Shown here in pieces: positions 26,060 through 35,354 of a DNA stretch of 64,000 bases. Under the pieces are notes generated by a model, which saw only the letters and a program-made list of their open reading frames with translations, made no database searches and was not told the DNA's origin. The translations under genes and the position numbers were made by a program. Source of the DNA: Paraburkholderia hayleyella. GTDB lineage: Bacteria > Pseudomonadota > Gammaproteobacteria > Burkholderiales > Burkholderiaceae. How positions within the stretch are numbered: position 1 is the stretch's first letter; every line of letters starts with the position of its first letter. Location: NCBI RefSeq assembly GCF_009455685.1, contig NZ_QPES01000001.1, forward strand, positions 1,054,001 through 1,118,000, read 5' to 3'.

Positions 26060-27142
26060 ATGCGCGTTTTTAATTTTTCCGCTGGTCCAGCGGCGATGCC
26101 CGAAGAGGTGCTGCGCCAGGCCGCCGACGAGATGCTCAACTGGCACGATAGCGGCATGAGCGTGATGGAGATGAGCCACCGTGGCCAGGCGTTTTCGTCC
26201 ATTCACGAAGAAGCGTTACACGACTTGCGTGATTTGCTCGACGTGCCTGCCAGTTACCGTATTCTCTTCCTGCAGGGTGGCGGGCTAGCTGAAAACGCGA
26301 TTATTCCCATGAATCTCTTTGGCACGAAGCCGCGCGCTGATTTTGTCGTGACCGGTTCCTGGTCGCAAAAATCACTGAACGAAGCACGTAAATATGGCGT
26401 CGCGCACCAGGCCGCAAACGGTGCCACTGCAGAGGGTTTCACGCGTGTGCCGCCTCGTTCGGAGTGGCAACTATCGGAAGATCCGGCCTACGTGCATTTG
26501 TGTACCAATGAAACCATTCACGGTATCGAAACCTTCGATCTTCCCGACCTGGGCGAGATACCGCTGGTCGCGGATGCTTCATCCCATCTTCTCTCGCGTC
26601 CCATGGATGTCACCCGATATGGCGTTCTGTTTGGTGGTGCGCAGAAAAACATCGGCATCGCGGGCGTGACGGTCGTGATTGTGCGCGAAGACCTGCTGGA
26701 GCAGGCGTTGAGCATTTGTCCGACGGCGTTCGAATGGAAAACCGTCGCGGCCAATAATTCGATGTACAACACGCCACCGACCTACGCGATCTATATCGCC
26801 GGGCTGGTCTTCAAATGGCTTAAGAAGCAGGGTGGTCTGGCGGCCATTGAGGCGCGCAATGTCGCCAAAGCGAAACTGCTTTATGACACCATCGACGCCA
26901 GCAGCTTTTATCTGAACAAGGTCGAGCGCCATGCGCGCTCCCGGATGAACGTTCCGTTTTTTCTCGCCGATGCCACGCGCAATGAAGCTTTTCTGTCGGG
27001 TGCCGAGGCACGAGGTCTGGTGCAACTGAAGGGGCACAAATCGGTAGGAGGCATGCGTGCATCGCTGTATAACGCGGTACCCCTCGATGCGGTGACGGCA
27101 CTCGTCGAGTACATGAACGAATTCGAGCAGCGCCACGCCTGA
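26060..27142 (+). CDS. serC: Phosphoserine aminotransferase
   Basis: 360 residues, the usual SerC length. It begins MRVFNFSAGPAAMPEEVL, the family opening. The PLP-binding lysine lies in FGGAQKNIGIAGVTVVIV and substrate residues in the C-terminal KGHKSVGGMRASLYNA motif. It makes 3-phosphoserine (and acts in pyridoxal phosphate synthesis) in the cytoplasm. First gene of the serC-pheA-hisC-tyrA-aroA-cmk-rpsA series, with short gaps that suggest one long operon. Confidence 0.97.
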   Translation: MRVFNFSAGPAAMPEEVLRQAADEMLNWHDSGMSVMEMSHRGQAFSSIHEEALHDLRDLLDVPASYRILFLQGGGLAENAIIPMNLFGTKPRADFVVTGSWSQKSLNEARKYGVAHQAANGATAEGFTRVPPRSEWQLSEDPAYVHLCTNETIHGIETFDLPDLGEIPLVADASSHLLSRPMDVTRYGVLFGGAQKNIGIAGVTVVIVREDLLEQALSICPTAFEWKTVAANNSMYNTPPTYAIYIAGLVFKWLKKQGGLAAIEARNVAKAKLLYDTIDASSFYLNKVERHARSRMNVPFFLADATRNEAFLSGAEARGLVQLKGHKSVGGMRASLYNAVPLDAVTALVEYMNEFEQRHA

Positions 27143-27193
27143 TGCGGCAGGGTTTGCCTGTTTAGCCTCCTCACCGATACGCTTTTTTCAAGC

Positions 27194-28276
27194 ATGGACG
27201 ACGAACTTAATTCCCAACTTAAACCTTTGCGTGAACGTATTGATGCGATTGATACGCAGCTCATCGCGCTTTTGAACCAGCGGGCAGCCGTTGCGCTTGA
27301 AGTGGGTGAGATCAAGAAGCATTTCAATGCGCCGGTATTTCGCCCGGAACGTGAGCAGCAGGTGATTGCACGCCTGCAGGACATGAGCATGGGTCCGCTC
27401 GGTGGCGACCATATCAGCGCGATCTGGCGTGAAATCATGTCGGCCAGCCGTGAGCTTGAACAGCCATTTCGAGCGGCTTATCTGGGCCCGGTTGGCACGT
27501 ATAGCGAACAGGCTATGCATCTTTACTTCGGACAGTCGATCGAAGGCTTGCCTTGTTCTTCAATTGATGAGGTATTTCGTTCGGTTGATGCGGGTGCGGC
27601 TGAATTCGGCGTTGTCCCAGTCGAGAATTCGACGGCAGGCGCGGTATCGCGCACGCTGGACCTGCTGCTTCAGACGAAATTGCTCATTGGCGGTGAGCTT
27701 GCGCTGCCGATTCACCATAATCTGCTGACATTAAGCGGCGGGCTGACGGGTGTGACGCGGGTTTGTGCCCATGCCCAGTCGCTGGCGCAATGTCAGCGCT
27801 GGCTGGCTACGCATGCGCCTCATCTCGAATGTCTGGCGATGTCGAGTAACGCGGAAGCGGCGCGTCTTGCCGCGAGTGATCCGACCGTGGCCGCGATCGC
27901 GGGTGACCGCGCGGCGGTGCATTACGGCCTGCAGGTCGCTTATGCGCTGATTCAGGATGATCCGCACAATCGCACCCGTTTCGTGATGATCGGCAAGGTG
28001 CCCGTGGGCAGCAGCGGCCGCGACCAGACGTCACTGATTGTCTCCGTAAAGAACGAGCCGGGCGCCGTTTTCAAACTGCTTGGGCCGCTGGCGCGTCATG
28101 GCGTCTCGATGACCCGTTTCGAGTCCCGCCCGGCGCGGGCCGGGACGTGGGAGTACTACTTTTATATCGACATCGAAGGCCATCGGGACAGTGCTGCCGT
28201 TGCTGCGGCGCTGGCCGAACTCGAGGAAAAAGCCGCTTTCCTGAAGATTCTTGGTTCGTATCCGCGTGCCAGTTAG
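27194..28276 (+). CDS. pheA: Bifunctional chorismate mutase / prephenate dehydratase
   Basis: 360 residues. The N-terminal AroQ-type mutase (about 5-90) reads LRERIDAIDTQLIALLNQR. The prephenate dehydratase domain (about 95-270) opens with YLGPVGTYSEQA and has the VPVENSTAGAV catalytic region. The C-terminal ACT domain (about 280-355) carries SLIVSVKNEPGAVFKLL and the ESRPAR phenylalanine-binding motif, so feedback inhibition by Phe is expected. Same operon as serC and hisC. Confidence 0.96.
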   Translation: MDDELNSQLKPLRERIDAIDTQLIALLNQRAAVALEVGEIKKHFNAPVFRPEREQQVIARLQDMSMGPLGGDHISAIWREIMSASRELEQPFRAAYLGPVGTYSEQAMHLYFGQSIEGLPCSSIDEVFRSVDAGAAEFGVVPVENSTAGAVSRTLDLLLQTKLLIGGELALPIHHNLLTLSGGLTGVTRVCAHAQSLAQCQRWLATHAPHLECLAMSSNAEAARLAASDPTVAAIAGDRAAVHYGLQVAYALIQDDPHNRTRFVMIGKVPVGSSGRDQTSLIVSVKNEPGAVFKLLGPLARHGVSMTRFESRPARAGTWEYYFYIDIEGHRDSAAVAAALAELEEKAAFLKILGSYPRAS

Positions 28277-28360
28277 CCTGGTTTTTCAGGGCAGGTCTTT
28301 CAACCGGTTTTTCCTTCGCCTTTCACCTGTCAATCTGTTAACTGTTGCCTGGAGAAACTC

Positions 28361-29473
28361 ATGACTCTCTCATTCGGCCCTTCTTATGTGCGGGAGATCG
28401 CACCTTATATCGCGGGCAAACCGATCTCGGAAGTCGCACGCGAATTTGGTCTGGACGAAACGCGCATCGTGAAGCTGGCTTCAAATGAAAACCCCTATGG
28501 CATGCCTGAATCAGCGAAGCGTGCGATAAGCCGGGCCGTGAGCGAGCTGGGCCGCTATCCGGATGCCAACGGCTTTGAATTGAAGGCTGCATTGAGCCAG
28601 CGCTATGGTGTGCCCGCCGGCTGGGTGACTTTGGGCAATGGCAGTAATGACATTCTTGAAATTGCCGCCCATGCTTTTGTCGAAAAAGGGCAGACGGTGA
28701 TTTACTCGCAGTATTCGTTTGCGGTTTATGCGCTCGCCACACAAGGGCTGGGCGCTCGCGCGAAAGTGGTGCCCGCGGTGCAGTACGGCCATGATCTCGA
28801 CGCCATGCTCGCCGCAATCGATGCCGACACGCGTTTGATCTTCCTCGCCAATCCGAATAATCCGACGGGTACATTCATTCCGGGCCCGGTGCTCGAAGCG
28901 TTTCTCGACAAGGTGCCGGGTAATGTGGTGGTCGTGCTGGACGAGGCCTATACCGAATATCTCGCGCAAGACCAGCGTTACGACGCGATTAGCTGGGTGC
29001 GGCGCTATCCGAACTTGCTGGTGTCGCGGACGTTTTCGAAAGCGTTTGGCCTGGCCGGGCTGCGGGTGGGTTTTGCCATCGCCCAGCCGGCGCTGACCGA
29101 TTTGCTGAACCGTCTGCGGCAACCGTTCAATGTCAATACGCTGGCTCAGGCGGCGGCGATTGCCGTGTTGCAGGACGAGGCGTTTCTCGCCAAAAGCGCG
29201 CAGACCAATGCAGAGGGCTACCGTGATCTGACCACGGCATTTGACCGGCTTGGCCTCGAATACGTCCCGTCCCACGGCAATTTTGTGCTGGTGCGGGTGG
29301 GGCATGACGACAACGCTGGCAACCAGGTCAATCTGGCCTTGCTGAAGCAGGGTGTGATCGTGCGGCCGGTTGGCAACTATGGCTTGCCGCAGTGGTTGCG
29401 CGTCACGATTGGCCTGCCTGATGAAAACACCGCATTTCTCGCTGCGCTTGAAAAAACACTTGCGCTGGCTTGA
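28361..29473 (+). CDS. hisC: Histidinol-phosphate aminotransferase
   Basis: 370 residues, class II PLP aminotransferase. Motifs: LASNENPYGMP, NPNNPTGT, DEAYTEY and the PLP lysine in SRTFSKAFGLAGLRVG. Known for histidinol-phosphate transamination; copies in aromatic operons, as here between pheA and tyrA, may also transaminate aromatic keto acids. GGAGAAA ribosome site. Confidence 0.92.
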   Translation: MTLSFGPSYVREIAPYIAGKPISEVAREFGLDETRIVKLASNENPYGMPESAKRAISRAVSELGRYPDANGFELKAALSQRYGVPAGWVTLGNGSNDILEIAAHAFVEKGQTVIYSQYSFAVYALATQGLGARAKVVPAVQYGHDLDAMLAAIDADTRLIFLANPNNPTGTFIPGPVLEAFLDKVPGNVVVVLDEAYTEYLAQDQRYDAISWVRRYPNLLVSRTFSKAFGLAGLRVGFAIAQPALTDLLNRLRQPFNVNTLAQAAAIAVLQDEAFLAKSAQTNAEGYRDLTTAFDRLGLEYVPSHGNFVLVRVGHDDNAGNQVNLALLKQGVIVRPVGNYGLPQWLRVTIGLPDENTAFLAALEKTLALA

Positions 29474-29512
29474 GCAGCTTCGCTTGCCTGGTGTGCGCCG
29501 AAAACTCTTCTG

Positions 29513-30430
29513 ATGATCGATGTGGCCATGTTTTCCTTCAACAAACTGGTGGTGATCGGCGTTGGGCTGATTGGCGGCTCGCTCGCGCGGGCATTGCGTG
29601 AGCAGCCGGGCATCGGGGGCGCGCGATGCGTGATCGGCGTGGAACGTTCAGCTGCAGCGCTAGCCCATGCGCTGGCGCTAGGCGTAATTGACGAAGCGCT
29701 GACGGGGGCGGACGAAGCCGCGTTGCGTGCCGCGTTGACGGGGGCGGATATCGTGCTGCTGGCTGCGCCCGTGGCGCAAACCGGGGCGCTGCTTGAACGG
29801 ATTGCGCCCTGGCTTGAACCGGCGACGCTCGTGACCGATGCGGGTAGCACCAAATCGGATGTCGTTGCTGCCGCATACGCCATGTTGGGTGCAAAGGTGG
29901 GCCAGTTTGTCCCAGGACATCCGATTGCCGGACGCGAGACGAGTGGCGTCGGCGCGGCGCTGGCCGATTTATATTCAGGCCGCAACGTGGTGTTGTGCCC
30001 ATTGCCGGAAAACACGCCAGAAGCCGTGGGGCGAATTGCGGCGATGTGGCGCGCAACGGGAGCGACAGTGCATGAAATGTCCAGCGCGCAGCATGATCGC
30101 GTGTTTGCTGCTGTGAGTCATTTGCCTCATGTATTGTCTTTCGCGCTAGTCGAACAGATTTTGGGCTCGCCTGATGCGGCGCTGAAGTTTTCGTTTGCAG
30201 CGGGTGGTTTTAGGGATTTCACGCGCATCGCGGCGTCGAGCCCCGAGATGTGGCGTGACGTTTGCGTGGCGAACCGCACGGCACTGCTTGAAGAACTCGA
30301 TGCCTACAGCGCTGTTCTGGCTCATTTGCGTGCGGCCATCGACGCCGCTGACGGCGCCGAACTCGAAGCCATCTTTGCCCGCTCACGCGAGGCCCGTAGT
30401 GTATGGCAGCCGGGCAGCAGCCCGGCTTAA
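29513..30430 (+). CDS. tyrA: Prephenate dehydrogenase
   Basis: 305 residues. The NAD(P)-binding motif VVIGVGLIGGSLARAL is at the N-terminus, then TDAGSTKSDV and FVPGHPIAGRETSG with the catalytic histidine, and a helical dimerisation half. It converts prephenate to 4-hydroxyphenylpyruvate for tyrosine. Start at 29513 or the in-frame ATG at 29528. It ends 28 bases before aroA. Confidence 0.94.
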   Translation: MIDVAMFSFNKLVVIGVGLIGGSLARALREQPGIGGARCVIGVERSAAALAHALALGVIDEALTGADEAALRAALTGADIVLLAAPVAQTGALLERIAPWLEPATLVTDAGSTKSDVVAAAYAMLGAKVGQFVPGHPIAGRETSGVGAALADLYSGRNVVLCPLPENTPEAVGRIAAMWRATGATVHEMSSAQHDRVFAAVSHLPHVLSFALVEQILGSPDAALKFSFAAGGFRDFTRIAASSPEMWRDVCVANRTALLEELDAYSAVLAHLRAAIDAADGAELEAIFARSREARSVWQPGSSPA

Positions 30431-30458
30431 CAGGAAGCTGGAAGAACTGGATTCGTTC

Positions 30459-31763
30459 ATGAACTACCTCGATCTCGGCCCTTTTTCACGCGTGACCGGC
30501 ACGGTCCGTTTGCCTGGCTCGAAAAGTATTTCGAACCGGGTGCTGTTGCTGGCCGCGCTGGCGGAAGGCGAAACCACAATCACCCATCTGCTCGATTCCG
30601 ACGATACCCGCGTGATGCTTGAGGCACTCATGCAGCTTGGCGTGAAGCTCCGCCATAACGATCAGGCGTGCGTGGTCTCGGGCACCCGCGGCGCATTCAC
30701 GGCCAAAAACGCGGACCTCTTTCTCGGCAATGCGGGAACGGCGGTGCGCCCATTGACGGCGGCCTTGGCGGTGAATGGTGGGGAGTATCGCGTGCACGGC
30801 GTGCCGCGGATGCATGAGCGGCCCATCGGGGATCTGGTTGACGGCTTGCGGCAAATCGGCGCGCAGATTGACTACGAGGCTAACGAGGGCTATCCGCCAT
30901 TGCGCATCCATCCGGCTCGGATTGCCGTGGAGGCGCCGATTCGCGTTCGTGGCGACGTTTCGAGCCAGTTCCTGACGGCGCTGCTGATGACGCTGCCGCT
31001 CGTGCGCAGCGCAAGCGGTGTGACGACGCTTGAGGTGGAGGGCGAACTGATCTCCAAACCTTATATCGACATCACGATCCGGCTCATGGCGCGCTTTGGC
31101 ATTCAGGTCGAGCACGACAACTGGCAGCGTTTCATCGTGCCTGCGGGGCGGCGTTACCAGTCGCCGGGGCAGATCATGGTGGAAGGCGATGCGTCGTCGG
31201 CCTCCTATTTTCTGGCGGCGGGGGCGCTTGGCGGCGGGCCGGTGCGGGTGGAGGGCGTGGGCCGTGCAAGCATCCAGGGTGACGTGGGTTTTGCCGATGC
31301 GCTTAACCGGATGGGTGCGAATGTGACGATGGGCGAAGACTGGATCGAAGTGCGTGGCGTTGGCCATGACCACGGCAAGCTGATGCCGGTCGAGATGGAT
31401 TGCAATCTGATTCCCGATGCCGCGATGACGATTGCCGTGGCGGCACTGTTTGCCGATGGCACGACCACGCTGCGCAATATTGCCAGTTGGCGCGTGAAGG
31501 AAACCGACCGGATCGCTGCGATGGCCACCGAATTGCGCAAGCTGGGCGCGACGGTGCAGGAAGGTCCTGATTATCTGGTGATCACGCCCCCGGCACGGCT
31601 TGTGCCTCAAGCGGTCATTGATACCTATGACGATCACCGGATGGCGATGTGTTTCTCGCTGGTGAGTCTGGGTGGCGTGCCGGTACGCATTAATGATCCG
31701 GGTTGCGTGCGCAAGACCTTTCCCGATTATTTCGAGCGTTTTTTAGCGCTGGTTCAACCTTGA
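30459..31763 (+). CDS. aroA: 3-phosphoshikimate 1-carboxyvinyltransferase (EPSP synthase)
   Basis: 434 residues from ATG 30459; the longer open frame from 30195 only shadows tyrA. Family motifs: LPGSKSISNRVLLLAAL, LGNAGTAVRPLTAAL (PEP site) and the C-terminal DHRMAMCFSL. The residues around the PEP site (GNAGTAVRP) match the glyphosate-sensitive class I pattern. It joins PEP to shikimate 3-phosphate ahead of chorismate. Confidence 0.97.
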   Translation: MNYLDLGPFSRVTGTVRLPGSKSISNRVLLLAALAEGETTITHLLDSDDTRVMLEALMQLGVKLRHNDQACVVSGTRGAFTAKNADLFLGNAGTAVRPLTAALAVNGGEYRVHGVPRMHERPIGDLVDGLRQIGAQIDYEANEGYPPLRIHPARIAVEAPIRVRGDVSSQFLTALLMTLPLVRSASGVTTLEVEGELISKPYIDITIRLMARFGIQVEHDNWQRFIVPAGRRYQSPGQIMVEGDASSASYFLAAGALGGGPVRVEGVGRASIQGDVGFADALNRMGANVTMGEDWIEVRGVGHDHGKLMPVEMDCNLIPDAAMTIAVAALFADGTTTLRNIASWRVKETDRIAAMATELRKLGATVQEGPDYLVITPPARLVPQAVIDTYDDHRMAMCFSLVSLGGVPVRINDPGCVRKTFPDYFERFLALVQP

Positions 31764-31785
31764 TCTGGCTATACGCGATTTCCTC

Positions 31786-32472
31786 ATGAAACCCATTCGT
31801 CCCTTTCATCAAACGCCGGTGATCACGATTGACGGCCCGACTGCATCCGGTAAAGGCACCGTTGCCGCACTGGTGGCGGCCAGCCTTGGTTTTCACCTGC
31901 TTGATAGCGGTGCGCTTTACCGGCTTGCGGCGCTGGCGAGCCTGCGCTATGGCATCGCGGCTGACGATGCCGTAGCGATCGAGAAACTGATTGGCGAGCT
32001 GCACATCACGTTTCGTGAAGGGCTGGCGCAGCTCGACGGAATGGATGTTTCGGCGGAGATTCGTGCGGAAGACATTGGCAACCGGGCTTCGGCCATCGCG
32101 GTGCACGCACCGGTGCGTACGGCGCTGGTGGCCCGGCAACGGGCTTTTCGCAAGGAGCCAGGCCTTGTCGCCGATGGCCGCGATATGGGGACAGTGATCT
32201 TTCAGGATGCAGTGCTTAAGGTGTTTCTGACAGCCAGTGTCGAAGCGCGTGCGGCACGGCGATATAAGCAATTGATCCAAAAAGGTTTTTCTGCTAATAT
32301 GGAAAACTTGCTCCAGGATTTGCGTGAACGTGACGAGCGCGACAGTACGCGTGCCGCCGCGCCACTCAAGCCCGCAGCAGAAGCAAAGCTGCTCGATACC
32401 TCGGCGCTCTCGATCGACCAGGCGGTCAATCAGGTGGTGCAGTGGTATCGGGCGCTTGTTCCGCAGGCTTAA
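31786..32472 (+). CDS. cmk: Cytidylate kinase
   Basis: 228 residues. P-loop ITIDGPTASGKGTVAALVA; CMP-binding segments LDSGALYR and LVADGRDMGTVIF; lid region RDERDSTR. It phosphorylates CMP and dCMP. The aroA-cmk-rpsA order is conserved widely. Its last codons and stop are part of a 37-bp palindrome. Confidence 0.96.
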   Translation: MKPIRPFHQTPVITIDGPTASGKGTVAALVAASLGFHLLDSGALYRLAALASLRYGIAADDAVAIEKLIGELHITFREGLAQLDGMDVSAEIRAEDIGNRASAIAVHAPVRTALVARQRAFRKEPGLVADGRDMGTVIFQDAVLKVFLTASVEARAARRYKQLIQKGFSANMENLLQDLRERDERDSTRAAAPLKPAAEAKLLDTSALSIDQAVNQVVQWYRALVPQA

Positions 32473-32497
32473 AGTACCTGGTACTTTAAGCCTGCGG
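32461..32497. repeat. 37-bp palindrome spanning the cmk stop codon
   Basis: Arms of 18 bases (32461-32478 and 32480-32497) are perfect inverted copies around one central base. The stop TAA of cmk (32470-32472) lies in the left arm. There is no T-tract after it, so it is not a typical terminator; it could be an RNA processing or stabilising hairpin between cmk and rpsA. Confidence 0.85.
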
Positions 32498-32653
32498 GTA
32501 TGTCGGTGTTGTGCTGCAGCGTGTGGCGCAACGTGTGTTCAGCCCTTAACCTTCCGCGTGGTATTCGCATTTTTGCCCTGTGTCGTTAAAGCAGCAGGCC
32601 GATCGGCCTGCCAGACAACCCGGCAGTGCGGGACCATGTAAATCTCGATCTTT

Positions 32654-34366
32654 ATGTCCGACCTGCAAACCTCCAACCCGAATACCGAATCTTTCGCGGC
32701 TCTGTTCGAAGAGTCGCTGACCAAGCAAGACATGCGCGCCGGCGAAGTTATTTCCGCCGAAGTCGTGCGTGTCGACCACAATTTTGTGGTCGTCAATGCA
32801 GGTCTCAAGTCCGAAGCCTACATCCCGCTCGAAGAGTTCCTGAACGACGCGGGCGAGGTAGAAGTGCAGGCGGGCGACTTCGTTTCAGTGGCGATCGACG
32901 CACTGGAAAATGGCTATGGCGACACCATTCTGTCGCGCGACAAGGCGAAGCGTCTGGCTTCGTGGCTGTCGCTGGAAAAGGCACTCGACAACAACGAACT
33001 GGTAACCGGCACGATCACGGGCAAGGTCAAGGGTGGCATGACCGTCATGGTCAATGGCATTCGTGCTTTCCTGCCGGGCTCGCTGGTGGATACGCGTCCA
33101 GTTAAGGACACCACGCCGTATGAAGGCAAGACGCTCGAATTCCGCGTGATCAAGCTTGACCGCAAACGTAACAACGTGGTGCTGTCGCGCCGCGCGGTGA
33201 TCGAGGCCACGCAAGGCGAAGAGCGCGCCAAGCTGCTCGAGACGCTGAAAGAAGGCGCGATTGTCGAAGGCGTGGTGAAGAACATCACTGATTACGGCGC
33301 ATTCGTGGATCTCGGCGGTATCGATGGCCTGTTGCACATCACCGACATCGCATGGCGTCGTGTGCGTCACCCGAGCGAAGTGCTGTCGGTGGGCCAGGAA
33401 GTCACAGCAAAAATTCTCAAGTTCGATCAGGAAAAAAACCGCGTTTCGCTCGGCATCAAGCAACTGGGCGACGATCCGTGGGAAGGCATTTCACGCCGTT
33501 ACCCAGCGGGCACGCGTCTGTTCGGCAAGGTCACCAACATCACTGACTACGGCTCATTCGTTGAAGTCGAATCAGGCATTGAAGGTCTCGTCCACGTGTC
33601 GGAAATGGACTGGACCAACAAGAACGTTGCACCGTCCAAAGTGGTCCAGCTGGGCGACGAAGTCGAAGTCATGGTCCTTGAGATCGACGAAGACCGCCGC
33701 CGTATCAGCCTCGGCATGAAGCAATGCAAGCCGAACCCATGGGACGATTTCAGCCGCAACTTCAAGAAGGGCGACAAGCTGCAAGGCGCGATCAAGTCGA
33801 TTACCGACTTCGGCGTGTTTATCGGTTTGCCTGGCGGTATCGACGGTCTGGTTCACCTCTCGGACCTGTCGTGGAGCGAAACTGGCGAAGAAGCCGTGCG
33901 CAAGTACAAGAAGGGCGACGAAGTGGAAGCCATCGTCCTGGGCATTGATGTCGAAAAAGAACGTATTTCGCTCGGCATCAAGCAGCTTGAAGGCGATCCG
34001 TTCAGCAATTTCGTTGCCATGAACGACAAGGGTGCGACGGTTGACGGCGTGGTCAAGTCGGTTGATGCAAAGGGTGCTGTCGTCACGCTGACGGCTGACG
34101 TTGAGGGCTATCTGCGCGCATCTGAAATCGCTCAGGATCGTGTGGAAGATGCACGCAACGTGCTGAAAGAAGGTGACAAGGTCAATGCGATGATCATCAA
34201 CATCGACCGCAAGTCGCGTGGCATTAACCTGTCGATCAAGGCCAAAGATTCGGCTGAACAGCAAGAAGCGATCCGTGGCATGGCGTCCGACAGCAGCGCT
34301 GCTGCAACCGGCACGACTAACCTCGGCGCATTGTTGAAAGCCAAACTTGATGGCCAGAACCAGTAA
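32654..34366 (+). CDS. rpsA: 30S ribosomal protein S1
   Basis: 570 residues with six S1 RNA-binding repeats; the conserved blocks (for example ITDYGAFVDLGGIDGLLHI and ITDYGSFVEVESGIEGLVH) recur about every 85 residues. S1 binds mRNA leaders during initiation. The 181-bp leader, including the cmk palindrome, is a likely place for the autoregulation known for rpsA. Followed by ihfB, the usual order. Confidence 0.97.
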   Translation: MSDLQTSNPNTESFAALFEESLTKQDMRAGEVISAEVVRVDHNFVVVNAGLKSEAYIPLEEFLNDAGEVEVQAGDFVSVAIDALENGYGDTILSRDKAKRLASWLSLEKALDNNELVTGTITGKVKGGMTVMVNGIRAFLPGSLVDTRPVKDTTPYEGKTLEFRVIKLDRKRNNVVLSRRAVIEATQGEERAKLLETLKEGAIVEGVVKNITDYGAFVDLGGIDGLLHITDIAWRRVRHPSEVLSVGQEVTAKILKFDQEKNRVSLGIKQLGDDPWEGISRRYPAGTRLFGKVTNITDYGSFVEVESGIEGLVHVSEMDWTNKNVAPSKVVQLGDEVEVMVLEIDEDRRRISLGMKQCKPNPWDDFSRNFKKGDKLQGAIKSITDFGVFIGLPGGIDGLVHLSDLSWSETGEEAVRKYKKGDEVEAIVLGIDVEKERISLGIKQLEGDPFSNFVAMNDKGATVDGVVKSVDAKGAVVTLTADVEGYLRASEIAQDRVEDARNVLKEGDKVNAMIINIDRKSRGINLSIKAKDSAEQQEAIRGMASDSSAAATGTTNLGALLKAKLDGQNQ

Positions 34367-34389
34367 GCCTTAAGAGGGTCTGCTGCAGT

Positions 34390-34710
34390 ATGACCAAATC
34401 GGAATTGGTCGCTCAACTGGCCCTGCGTTTTCCGCAGCTTGTTTTAAAAGATGCGGATTTCGCAGTAAAAACGATGCTTGATGCGATGTCGGAGGCGCTT
34501 GCCAACGGTCATCGCATCGAAATTCGCGGCTTTGGCAGCTTTGGCCTGAACCGTCGGCCATCCCGCGTAGGGCGCAATCCGAAGTCAGGGGAAAAGGTGC
34601 TGGTACCTGAGAAGTACGTACCGCATTTCAAGCCCGGCAAGGAACTGCGTGAACGGGTGGATGGACGCTCAGGCGAGCCGCTTAAAGCAGATGAGCCAGA
34701 TGACGATTGA
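34390..34710 (+). CDS. ihfB: Integration host factor, beta subunit
   Basis: 106 residues of the HU/IHF family: N-terminal TKSELVAQLALRFPQL, GFGSFGLNRRPSRVGRNPKSG with the DNA-intercalating proline arm, and a short acidic tail. Acts with IHF-alpha to bend DNA. 23 bases after rpsA. Confidence 0.95.
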   Translation: MTKSELVAQLALRFPQLVLKDADFAVKTMLDAMSEALANGHRIEIRGFGSFGLNRRPSRVGRNPKSGEKVLVPEKYVPHFKPGKELRERVDGRSGEPLKADEPDDD

Positions 34711-34795
34711 TCTGCCTTCACTGTGCGATTTTCAATCTCGCGTCTCAGTGTTGTGCCGATCGCGTCGATGGCCATAGCCAGACGGCAAAGACCAG

Positions 34796-34820
34796 AAAAG
34801 CGCCTTTGGGCGCTTTTTTT
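34796..34820 (+). terminator. Rho-independent terminator after ihfB
   Basis: 9-bp stem AAAAGCGCC / GGCGCTTTT with a 4-base loop, followed by T residues. Confidence 0.88.
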
Positions 34821-34985
34821 ATTGGCGCGGCCCTGGTTCGGGTCTCGCTGGGAAGCGCCAGCTCATCGTCGCGCTGGAATCAGGCTTCTTTCGGCGCTGG
34901 GGGGCTTCCATTACAATACGGGCACTTTTGCGGTGCCGCCGGTGGTGGGCCTGCCGCTTCCAATATTTCTGCCCAGAGACTCACT

Positions 34986-35282
34986 ATGAAATTTATCGTC
35001 TGGTTGATCCGTGTTCTGGTGTTCGTGCTGTTGCTCGTTCTTGCGCTCTCCAACACGCAAACCGCGACGCTCAATTTTCTGGCGGGTTATGTCTGGCAAG
35101 CACCGCTTATTCTGATTGGTCTCGTATTTTTTATTGTCGGGTTGCTGGCAGGGCTCGTGTCGGCATTGCCCATGCTGTTTCGCCTGCGCTTTGAAAATGG
35201 CCGCTTAAAACGCGAATTGCGTATCGCGCGTGAAGCACCTGTCGCCGTTGAACCACAACCTCCCATGCCGCCACTGATTTAA
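34986..35282 (+). CDS. lapA: Lipopolysaccharide assembly protein A (small membrane protein)
   Basis: 98 residues from ATG 34986, which gives the family opening MKFIVWLIRVLVFVLLLVL. Two membrane helices (about 5-22 and 38-62) are followed by a charged cytoplasmic helix (RFENGRLKRELRIAR). In enterobacteria LapA works with LapB to control LpxC turnover. Directly upstream of lapB. Confidence 0.88.
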   Translation: MKFIVWLIRVLVFVLLLVLALSNTQTATLNFLAGYVWQAPLILIGLVFFIVGLLAGLVSALPMLFRLRFENGRLKRELRIAREAPVAVEPQPPMPPLI

Positions 35283-35354
35283 TTCGTCCTTGCCGCCTGG
35301 ATTTCGCACAGGCGGTTTCCGGTTTCTGTCATTGCGTTTCCCTGGCTATTCCAC

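Noticed and set aside
30486..31637. 383-codon minus-strand frame opposite aroA
   Set aside because: Shadow of aroA; no ribosome site and a His/Arg-rich composition typical of antisense frames.
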